In this document: one piece after another, positions 1-5,282 of the stretch | How positions within the stretch are numbered: the first letter of the stretch is position 1 | Layout of the letters: every line of letters begins with the position of its first letter | NCBI GenBank assembly: GCA_934255105.1 | Contig: CAKQNH010000407.1 | Span: forward strand, 1-5,282 | DNA length: 5,282 nt | Source of the DNA: an uncultured Pirellulaceae bacterium | Lineage (GTDB): Bacteria > Planctomycetota > Planctomycetia > Pirellulales > Pirellulaceae | Direction: 5' to 3' | Position numbers and translations under genes: made by a program | The notes under the pieces: model-generated | What the model was told of the DNA's origin: nothing | The model's input: only the letters and a program-made list of their open reading frames with translations | Database searches by the model: none

Positions 1-198
1 GCCTTCCACTTGCTGTTTATCGCCGCCGCAGAGTTGCTGCTGTTCGGATTCGCTGGCTACGAAAACTATCGCTACTGGGAATTGGGGGGAAGTCGCATCG
101 ATTTGTGGATCGGCTTTGCCTCCAGCCTGCTGGGTTTTGTACTGCTCATTTATGCTTGGTTCTTTCTGCGGAAGACCAAGGACATTGGACTGATTTAA
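1..198 (+). CDS. C-terminal part of an unidentified two-helix membrane protein (cut by left edge)
   Basis: The reading frame is open from the first base (Ala-Phe-His-Leu-Leu...) to a TAA at 196-198, giving 65 residues. A TTG at position 10 could in principle start it, but no ribosome-binding site is visible before it, so the true start is probably outside the window. Two hydrophobic stretches are visible, at about residues 2-19 and 32-53 of the visible part, joined by a polar loop rich in Tyr, Trp and Arg (GYENYRYWELGGSR). The protein ends with a basic tail, RKTKDIGLI. Only 11 nt separate its stop from the next gene, so it is probably part of the same operon as coxB. The tail does not resemble the end of COX1 or COX3 as I know them. 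I do not recognise the family. A small accessory or assembly protein of the oxidase is possible from context only. Confidence 0.6.
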   Translation, partial: AFHLLFIAAAELLLFGFAGYENYRYWELGGSRIDLWIGFASSLLGFVLLIYAWFFLRKTKDIGLI

Positions 199-209
199 AG
201 GTCACTGCT

Positions 210-473
210 ATGACAAGATGGATCAAAAACAAATACCTGTGGATCGCCATGAGTGTCGTGCTCGCAGCTCCTCAATCGGCCTGGGCCTGCGCTGCCTGCT
301 CGGGACGTAGCGATGATGTCATGGCACAGGGACTCAACTGGGCTGTATTCACGATGATGCTAGTGCTGCTGACCGTGCTGGGCAGCTTGGTGGGCTTTAT
401 GGCCTATCTGATCTATCGTGCGGCCAAGCACCCGTTAGCGATGGTCAGCAGGCAAGGAGGATCAGCAAAATGA
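210..473 (+). CDS. Small exported/membrane-anchored CxxC protein in the oxidase operon
   Basis: This is an 87-residue protein starting at ATG 210, 8 nt after an AAAGG-like ribosome-binding site. The same frame is open further upstream, but that stretch only overlaps the preceding gene in another frame. Residues 1-26 look like a Sec signal peptide: MTRWIKNKYL gives a basic n-region, followed by a hydrophobic core and a possible signal-peptidase site after SAWA. The mature protein would begin with CAACSGRSDD, with C27 and C30 forming a CxxC pair followed by two acidic residues. Residues 46-69 are a transmembrane helix and the tail is basic, so the CxxC head should face the periplasm. Its last 4 nt (ATGA) overlap the start of coxB. 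I recall similar small proteins with a CxxC head and a 'GLNW' stretch next to coxB in planctomycetes and verrucomicrobia, but I cannot name a characterised family. A role in copper or heme handling for the adjacent CuA subunit is inferred from position and cysteines. Confidence 0.75.
   Translation: MTRWIKNKYLWIAMSVVLAAPQSAWACAACSGRSDDVMAQGLNWAVFTMMLVLLTVLGSLVGFMAYLIYRAAKHPLAMVSRQGGSAK
454..460 (+). promoter_or_regulatory. Strong Shine-Dalgarno for coxB
   Basis: AAGGAGG lies 9 nt before the coxB ATG at 470, inside the end of the preceding small gene. It is the best match to the anti-Shine-Dalgarno sequence that I see in the window, and it fixes the coxB start. The ATGA overlap with the upstream stop suggests coupled translation. 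Confidence 0.7.
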
Positions 474-1374
474 TCGGTTGGACAGACAGTTTTCATAAGC
501 CACTCGTGGCCCTCTTTCAGCTCGATTGGCTGAACCTCCCGCAGCTCGGCTCACGACACGGTGAGGAGGTCGATATGCTGTTGAACAGCGTCCACTTCGT
601 CATGCTGGTGATTTTTGTGGCCTGGATGGCCTACCTGATTTTCGCTCTGTGGCGATTCAGCGCCAAACGACATCCGCGCGCCAATCCAAGAGGCGTCAAG
701 ACGATCGTCTTCGTGCTAATTGTAGGTGCCGTGGTGATTGACGAAGCGGTAACGCTGTTTGCCTATGGCATCCCGTACTGGAATAAGAACGTCGCCAATT
801 ATCCAAGCGAGGACCAGGCGACTGTGGTGCGAGTCACCGCCGAGCAGTTCACTTGGAATTCGCGCTATGCAGGTAAGGACGGGAAATTCGGGGCGCAAGA
901 CCATACCTTGGTTAGCTCGAGCAATCCGCAGGGGTATGTACCCGGCGATGCTGCGGGCATCGATGACGTGGTGCCGCCGCTGAAAGATATTCGCGTGCCA
1001 CTGGAAGCAGTAGACGCCGACGGTGACGGTAATCAAGACGTCGATTCGCAGGGACGGCCACTCTTCAAACCTGTGATTGTTCACTTGACCAGCAAAGATG
1101 TCATCCACAGCTTTAAAGTGCTGCCGCTGAGAATCTGCCAGGATGCGATTCCAGGGATGAGTATCCCTCTGCAATTCATGCCCACGCGAACTGGTAAGTA
1201 CATGATCACCTGCGCCCAGTTGTGTGGTAACGGCCACGCCACCATGGTCGGCTGGCTGACCGTGATGGACAACCAGCCTCAATTGGCTGACGACGGAACG
1301 GTGATAGCTCCTGGTGAATTCGATCAGTGGCAAGCCTTACATTTAGTCGGCGACGGACCACAGACGAGCTTTGA

Positions 1375-1378
<4 letters not shown>
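470..1378 (+). CDS. coxB: Cytochrome c oxidase subunit II with CuA centre
   Basis: This 302-residue COX2 protein accepts electrons from cytochrome c at a dinuclear CuA site on the periplasmic side and passes them to subunit I. Two transmembrane helices lie at about 41-62 and 77-100, with a basic loop between them; there is no clear cleavable signal peptide. The cupredoxin domain follows. It contains EQFTW (Trp129, the usual electron-entry region), DVIHSF with CuA ligand H213, QDAIPGM (224-230), and CAQLCGNGHATM with ligands C248, C252, H256 and M259. Q250 replaces the common Glu; only its backbone carbonyl binds copper, and Gln is also found there in ba3 oxidases. Residues 182-192 (DADGDGNQDVD) form an acidic loop resembling calcium-binding repeats, inserted just before the 'KPV' strand. 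RICQD carries Cys223, where I expect Lys in RVKQD. It overlaps its neighbours by 4 nt on both sides. Its subunit I is not in the window unless it pairs with the product at 3268, which has its own subunit II. Confidence 0.95.
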
Positions 1379-2211
<833 letters not shown>

Positions 2212-2221
2212 GCTTGTTCCC

Positions 2222-2305
2222 AGCCCAGAGGGCGGCATATCCTTGCCGGTGGCGTGAGCCACCGGAACAATGGAAATTGATCAGAAAGCCCAGAGGGCGA
2301 CACAT
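2222..2305 (+). repeat. Left arm of inverted composite repeat (box-hairpin-box)
   Basis: The arm consists of box AGCCCAGAGGGCGGCATAT (2222-2240), a 5-nt gap, a 20-nt hairpin (2246-2265), a 21-nt gap, and a second box AGCCCAGAGGGCGACACAT (2287-2305). Each box contains a mini-palindrome, GCCC-AGA-GGGC. The first 44 nt match the reverse complement of 2405-2448 at 40 of 44 positions. Confidence 0.85.
2246..2265 (+). repeat. Perfect hairpin with GTGA loop (copy 1)
   Basis: CCGGTGGC (2246-2253) pairs with GCCACCGG (2258-2265) around the loop GTGA, giving an 8-bp perfect stem. As RNA the loop GUGA fits the stable GNRA tetraloop class. There is no following T run. The exact reverse complement recurs at 2405-2424. 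Confidence 0.85.
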
Positions 2306-2365
2306 GATGCTTGTCGACCAACAGGTGGACTATTGTTTTGGAGAATTGTTGATTAAGCCTGATGC

Positions 2366-2448
2366 ATATGTCGCCCTCTGGGCTGCAATGCAACTGGCTT
2401 AAATCCGGTGGCTCACGCCACCGGCAGAGATGTGTCGCCCTCTGGGCT
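2366..2448 (-). repeat. Right arm of inverted composite repeat (box-hairpin-box)
   Basis: Read on the minus strand from 2448 down, the order is box AGCCCAGAGGGCGACACAT (2448-2430), a 5-nt gap, the same 20-nt hairpin (2424-2405), a 20-nt gap, and box AGCCCAGAGGGCGACATAT (2384-2366). Order and spacing nearly duplicate the left arm, while the 20-21 nt spacer sequences are unrelated. The whole structure, 2222-2448, is a 227-bp interrupted palindrome around a 60-bp unique core (2306-2365). Confidence 0.85.
2405..2424 (-). repeat. Perfect hairpin (copy 2, inverted)
   Basis: CCGGTGGC (2405-2412) pairs with GCCACCGG (2417-2424) around loop TCAC. This is the exact reverse complement of the hairpin at 2246-2265, so a minus-strand transcript would carry the GUGA loop and a plus-strand transcript the UCAC loop. 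Confidence 0.85.
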
Positions 2449-2454
2449 AATTCG

Positions 2455-2481
2455 GTAAACGGGCAAGAGTGCCCGTTCTAC
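2455..2481 (+). repeat. Third hairpin upstream of the second oxidase block
   Basis: AACGGGCA (2458-2465) pairs perfectly with TGCCCGTT (2470-2477) around loop AGAG. The stem can extend three more pairs (2455-2457 with 2479-2481) by bulging C2478. There is no T run after it. It lies 52 nt before the ATG of the short CuA subunit gene, and may be another interspersed repeat, a weak terminator for block 1, or a leader structure. Confidence 0.7.
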
Positions 2482-2503
2482 GGAACACAAGAATACGTTT
2501 GGT

Positions 2504-2509
2504 TATTAT
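2504..2509 (+). promoter_or_regulatory. Possible -10 element for the second oxidase block
   Basis: TATTAT lies 24 nt before the ATG at 2534, in the AT-rich stretch following the last hairpin. No good -35 element is found 16-18 nt upstream, and I see no FNR/NNR-type TTGAT-N4-ATCAA box in the spacer. The call rests on composition and position only. Confidence 0.25.
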
Positions 2510-2519
2510 CTTTCATCAC

Positions 2520-2523
2520 AGGA
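2520..2523 (+). promoter_or_regulatory. Shine-Dalgarno AGGA for the short CuA subunit gene
   Basis: AGGA lies 10 nt upstream of the ATG at 2534, supporting that start over other in-frame candidates. Confidence 0.5.
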
Positions 2524-2533
2524 TTCACGGCTT

Positions 2534-3109
2534 ATGCAATCACTCGCCCTCACCATCTTCCTGATCTGGTCGGCGATAACCATCGCGATCTTCGTCTTCG
2601 TGGCGCGCTCGGGTTCTTCTCCAGGTGAACTTCCGCTGAAGGCTTACAAGCGGAACAGGATAATCCTTGCGTTTTCTTTGTGTATCGCCGCGGTCATATT
2701 TCTATACATCACCCTGCCGCTGACTCCCTATCCAGACGAAGGTGTCACGCCGGATCGCGTGATCTATGCTTCCGCCAAACAGTTTGCATTCAAATTGTCG
2801 GATCAACCAATATCGCGCGAAGATGCACTGGACGACGAAGTCTTCCTGACCATCAAGCCCATTCAGGCCGGAGAGTTGATCGAGTTTCGGATCTCAGCCG
2901 CTGATGTGACTCACGGATTCTGCATTTTCAACCCTCAGGGCGCGGTGCAGACTCAAACGCAGGCCATGCCTGGATATGTCAATCGCTTGCGGTATAGGTT
3001 CCCTCACGAAGGCATCTTCCCGGTGTTGTGTTTCGAGTTCTGTGGGATTGGACACTTCACCATGAAAACGCAACTGGAGGTCGTCGCCCCAGCGGGCGGC
3101 GAGGCCTAA
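2534..3109 (+). CDS. Short CuA subunit II of a B-family-like heme-copper enzyme (NorY-like)
   Basis: This 191-residue protein is much shorter than the COX2 at 470. Two transmembrane helices lie at about 3-24 and 42-62, followed by a compact periplasmic cupredoxin domain. The CuA site is complete: H127 in DVTHGF, then CFEFCGIGHFTM with C166, E168 (backbone ligand), C170, H174 and M177. The stretch AKQFAF (81-86) has Phe where A-type COX2 has Trp, and with THGFCIF it resembles the ba3-type subunit II of Thermus more than mitochondrial-type COX2. This CuA protein should pass electrons from a periplasmic donor to the subunit I at 3268. The 158-nt gap between the two genes holds an inverted repeat. 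By analogy with norSY-senC clusters of ammonia oxidisers, I infer a NorY-like role. The plain annotation 'cytochrome c oxidase subunit II' remains possible. Confidence 0.88.
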   Translation: MQSLALTIFLIWSAITIAIFVFVARSGSSPGELPLKAYKRNRIILAFSLCIAAVIFLYITLPLTPYPDEGVTPDRVIYASAKQFAFKLSDQPISREDALDDEVFLTIKPIQAGELIEFRISAADVTHGFCIFNPQGAVQTQTQAMPGYVNRLRYRFPHEGIFPVLCFEFCGIGHFTMKTQLEVVAPAGGEA

Positions 3110-3116
3110 CTGATTT

Positions 3117-3185
3117 GTAGCGGAAGTCGCCGAGACTTGCGGTGAGTCGCCGCCTAACCTCGAAACTCTTGGCCAGTTCCGCTAC
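3117..3185. repeat. Long imperfect inverted repeat between the two subunit genes
   Basis: GTAGCGGAA (3117-3125) is perfectly mirrored by TTCCGCTAC (3177-3185). The arms extend inward as an imperfect stem (3117-3141 against 3161-3185, about 20 of 25 positions Watson-Crick) closed by a 19-nt loop. It begins 8 nt after the stop of the CuA subunit gene. I recall similar GTAGCGGAA...TTCCGCTAC intergenic repeats from planctomycete genomes, but could not search. No T run follows, so it is more likely an interspersed repeat that may act as an mRNA-stabilising or attenuating hairpin than a simple terminator. Confidence 0.75.
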
Positions 3186-3255
3186 GGCAAACGAAGAAAA
3201 CGTCTTTGGTGATGCGGCCGACGCTTTGCAATTCAACTTTTAATTTTATTCAATC

Positions 3256-3259
3256 AGGA
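3256..3259 (+). promoter_or_regulatory. Shine-Dalgarno AGGA for the subunit I gene
   Basis: AGGA lies 8 nt before the ATG at 3268, in an AT-rich leader (3227-3260). It fixes the start at 3268 rather than the out-of-frame ATG at 3261. Confidence 0.55.
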
Positions 3260-3267
3260 AATGCGAG

Positions 3268-4758
3268 ATGAGCACAACCCCCGACAATGCGGTGGCGACG
3301 TTGGTACCGATGACGCCGGCCGAAACACGTTCGGCGAATCGTTTAACCCTGCTGTGGGTCATCGTGATGTTAGCTCTATTCCCCATTCTGATTCTGCTGG
3401 GTATGACGATGCGGGGCGTACAAAGCAACTTGGTCCCGATACTTGACGCGGAACGCTTTTATAGCATTTTGACTCTGCACGGGTTGGGGATGGTAGGCCT
3501 ATGGTTCGTGGCGGTCATGTCTGGCACGTGTGCGGTACTGCGAAAATACGTTCACTTGCACCTGTGGGTCGAGTGGATCGCTTTCTTGGGGACGCTACTC
3601 GGTGTGACCTTGTTGATCGTCGCCACGATGATCGGCAAGTATGGGGCTGGTTGGTATTTCCTATACCCGCTGTCGATCACATCCAGCGGAGTGTGGGAGC
3701 AATGGGTGACTTACACCTTCCTATCGGCAATTGCCATTTTAGGAGTTGTGTGGACGCTGTGGAGCTTGGATGCACTGTGGGGCATTGCGCGTCAGTATTC
3801 ACTGCCGGCAGCGATGTCTTGGCATTACATTACGGGCAAACCTGGCCCCGATGTCCCGCCGTTCATCCTGATCGCGACGGTCAGTCTCATCGCCAATCTG
3901 ACTGGCTTGGTCTCGGCTGTGATCATGTTGGCCTTGTATGGCCTGGAGTTGATGGGGATCACTCAGGTCAGCGACGCGCTCTTGATGAAGAACCTAGTGT
4001 TTCTGTTCGGGCATATCCTTGTCAACATAACGCTCTACTTGGGTATCGGCTTGGTGTACGAGTTGCTTCCGGAATACGCAGATCGACCTTGGAAGAACAA
4101 TCGCTGGATCGCAATCGCTTGGAACTTGGTGTTGGTGTTGATCATCGTGGCCTATTTTCACCACCTGTACATGGATTTCGCACAACTGCGGATCGTGCAG
4201 TTGATCGGTCAAGTGACTTCCTACGGCCTCGCGATCCCGTCGGCGGTAGTCAGCATCTATGGTACGCTGGCATTGGTTTGGCGAGCGAAGATGCGTTGGA
4301 CGATGGCTTCGCTATTAATGTATTGTGGCGTGCTCGGTTGGACGGTTGGTGGCATCGGCGCTTTGATCGACTCGACCATTGTCTTCAACACAAAGTTCCA
4401 TAACACGCTATGGGTGCCCGGCCACTTCCATACTTACTTCTTGGTCGGCGTCGTGCTGATGATTTTGGGAGGCGTCTTTCATGTGTGCAGTGAGCTCTCT
4501 GGACTGCCAGAGAACGTGCGCCGATCGCGGCTATGCATTGGTCTGATCTGTGTGGGTGGCTATGGATTTGCGTTGATGTTCTACCTGGGTGGTGCCTTCT
4601 CTATTCCGCGACGCTATGCTCACTATGAAGAATTGATCTCGGTAGGTACTCTGCTGGCCATGACGGCGCTGATCTTTATCAGCGTGATCTTGGTCGGCGT
4701 GTTCATTTACATTTGGGAAACGGGGCGCCGATGTGCGGTCGCATTAAGAAATGGCTGA
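3268..4758 (+). CDS. Heme-copper oxidase superfamily subunit I, probably sNOR-type nitric oxide reductase (NorS-like)
   Basis: This 496-residue protein has about 12 transmembrane helices and is the catalytic COX1-type subunit. All six metal-ligand histidines are visible: H71 (SILTLHG) and H388 for the low-spin heme, H386 (WVPGHFH) for the active-site heme, and H249 (FGH), H298 and H299 (YFHHLYMD) for CuB. The residue four after H249 is N253 (GHILVN). A- and B-family oxygen reductases have the cross-linked Tyr there (HPEVY in A-type, HPIVY in ba3), and cNOR has Glu. The cbb3 alternative, a Tyr six residues before the HH pair on helix VII, is Ile here. Loss of that Tyr marks NO reductases of this superfamily, and I recall Asn for the sNOR branch encoded by norSY-senC in ammonia oxidisers. 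The flanking CuA subunit and SCO gene fit that cassette. Likely reaction: 2 NO + 2 electrons + 2 protons to N2O. An unusual oxygen reductase is the alternative. The family is certain; the NOR role is inferred. Confidence 0.93.
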   Translation: MSTTPDNAVATLVPMTPAETRSANRLTLLWVIVMLALFPILILLGMTMRGVQSNLVPILDAERFYSILTLHGLGMVGLWFVAVMSGTCAVLRKYVHLHLWVEWIAFLGTLLGVTLLIVATMIGKYGAGWYFLYPLSITSSGVWEQWVTYTFLSAIAILGVVWTLWSLDALWGIARQYSLPAAMSWHYITGKPGPDVPPFILIATVSLIANLTGLVSAVIMLALYGLELMGITQVSDALLMKNLVFLFGHILVNITLYLGIGLVYELLPEYADRPWKNNRWIAIAWNLVLVLIIVAYFHHLYMDFAQLRIVQLIGQVTSYGLAIPSAVVSIYGTLALVWRAKMRWTMASLLMYCGVLGWTVGGIGALIDSTIVFNTKFHNTLWVPGHFHTYFLVGVVLMILGGVFHVCSELSGLPENVRRSRLCIGLICVGGYGFALMFYLGGAFSIPRRYAHYEELISVGTLLAMTALIFISVILVGVFIYIWETGRRCAVALRNG

Positions 4759-5282
4759 TTACGCCTGTGCTGGCGATGCTTGCCTTGTCCTGCGGAATTG
4801 CCTTGGGATGTGGAACCGTTGCAGCTCAGGAGATTCCCGATCCGGCGCTCGTTTTCGATCCGCCGGATGAGACTAGTCTGCATGGCCGCACAGTGCCAGA
4901 CATCGGCCTGCAGTTCGCCGACGGCAGCAGCGGCCACTTGAGCCAGCTCTGGGCCGAGCGTCCGGTGTTCGTCACGCTGGTCTTCTCGCGCTGCGCGGGC
5001 ATTTGCTCCCCGTATTTGGGATTGCTGAAGTCGACGGTCGAGCAGGTTGGCTCGAGCGGCGATCGGTATCAGATGGTGGTTATCAGTTTCGACATCCGCG
5101 ACCGCCCCGAGGACTTGCAGAACCTAGCCAAGCACCATCATTTGGAGAACGACCGCGGGTGGACATTTGCAGCTCCGGCCAGCCAAGAAGAGTTGACGGC
5201 GTTGTGCGAATCGCTCGATTTTGATTTCCGCTGGGACGAGGAGCGGCAGCAGTACAATCATCCAGCGATCACGGTGGCACTG
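4731..5282 (+). CDS. SCO1/SenC-family copper chaperone, 3' end cut by window
   Basis: The frame is open from ATG 4731 to the right edge, giving 184 residues with no stop. The start lies inside the end of the subunit I gene (28-nt overlap). I prefer it to ATG 4776 because only this start gives a basic n-region (MCGRIKKW) before the hydrophobic core. A Sec signal peptide probably ends near VAA-QE (cleavage after about residue 32). Cys21 and Cys27 make a lipoprotein possible, though neither has a good lipobox. The thioredoxin-fold domain has the copper motif CAGIC (C88 and C92, CxxxC) in LVFSRCAGIC and the third ligand H177 in YNHPAI. It should be a periplasmic copper chaperone or thiol reductase dedicated to the CuA subunit at 2534. 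It differs from the SCO protein at 1375 in being secreted rather than anchored, and in its motif residues. Perhaps 20-60 residues are missing. Confidence 0.9.
   Translation, partial: MCGRIKKWLITPVLAMLALSCGIALGCGTVAAQEIPDPALVFDPPDETSLHGRTVPDIGLQFADGSSGHLSQLWAERPVFVTLVFSRCAGICSPYLGLLKSTVEQVGSSGDRYQMVVISFDIRDRPEDLQNLAKHHHLENDRGWTFAAPASQEELTALCESLDFDFRWDEERQQYNHPAITVAL

Noticed and set aside
716..1333. 205-residue minus-strand frame antisense to coxB
   Set aside because: It lies wholly within a clear COX2 gene and has no family features; it is a by-product of codon bias.
2222..2448. CRISPR array or insertion sequence
   Set aside because: The boxes are inverted and unevenly spaced with no regular direct repeats, there is no transposase gene, and I could find no target-site duplication at the ends.
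2246..2481. Intrinsic transcription terminators
   Set aside because: All three hairpins are stable, but none is followed by a run of T, so terminator function cannot be claimed from sequence.
2362..2628. 88-residue + strand frame before and into the NorY-like gene
   Set aside because: It runs through repeat boxes and hairpins, overlaps the well-supported gene start in another frame, and has no recognisable domain.
3226..3254. Possible promoter (TTGCAA ... AT-rich) just before subunit I
   Set aside because: The AT-rich stretch gives no well-spaced -35/-10 pair, and it may simply be an unstructured leader that helps translation.
3501..4403. 300-residue + strand frame inside the subunit I gene
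   Set aside because: It is a shadow frame. The subunit I frame has all expected helices and ligands, while this one is Arg/Gly/Asp-rich with no coherent hydrophobic segments.
3268..4758. cbb3-type oxidase (CcoN) assignment for subunit I
   Set aside because: The partner has a CuA site rather than being a heme-c protein, and the Tyr six residues before the helix-VII His pair, expected for cbb3, is Ile.

Overview
The window looks like planctomycete chromosome, most plausibly a Pirellula/Rhodopirellula-type organism. The reasons are the mid-50s GC, a COX2 form I associate with planctomycetes and verrucomicrobia, and intergenic DNA full of short palindromic repeats and a heptamer array. This taxonomic guess comes from recalled gene and repeat style, not a search. 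Every gene I can support is on the + strand. The minus-strand open frames are shadows of these genes or of the repeats.

Block 1 (1-2154) is a compact respiratory operon. It holds the C-terminal end of an unidentified two-helix membrane protein (1-198), a small secreted or membrane-anchored CxxC protein (210-473), a cytochrome c oxidase subunit II with a complete CuA site (coxB, 470-1378), and a membrane-anchored SCO/SenC copper chaperone (1375-2154). The last three genes overlap by 4 nt at each junction, which suggests translational coupling. No subunit I for this COX2 is visible, so it is probably upstream of the window.

Block 2 (2145-2533) is a non-coding, repeat-dense spacer. Nine perfect tandem copies of AGAGTTG begin inside the last codons of the SCO gene and include its stop codon. 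A 227-bp inverted composite repeat follows, with two box-hairpin-box arms facing each other. Then come a third hairpin and a possible short leader for the next gene.

Block 3 (2534-5282, continuing off the right edge) is a second heme-copper enzyme: a short CuA subunit II, a 12-helix subunit I, and a second SCO/SenC protein cut by the window edge. Subunit I keeps all six metal-ligand histidines. However, the helix-VI residue four positions after the CuB histidine is Asn, where oxygen reductases of the A and B families have the cross-linked Tyr. The Tyr position used by cbb3 oxidases on helix VII is not Tyr either. Together with the CuA subunit and adjacent senC, this points to a nitric oxide reductase of the sNOR (NorSY-SenC) type rather than an oxygen reductase. 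A long imperfect hairpin repeat sits between the two subunit genes.

In the likely working model, block 1 contributes the CuA subunit and copper-loading chaperone of an oxygen reductase. Block 3 encodes an NO-reducing relative with its own CuA subunit and its own chaperone. The NO-reductase assignment is an inference from active-site residues and gene context.
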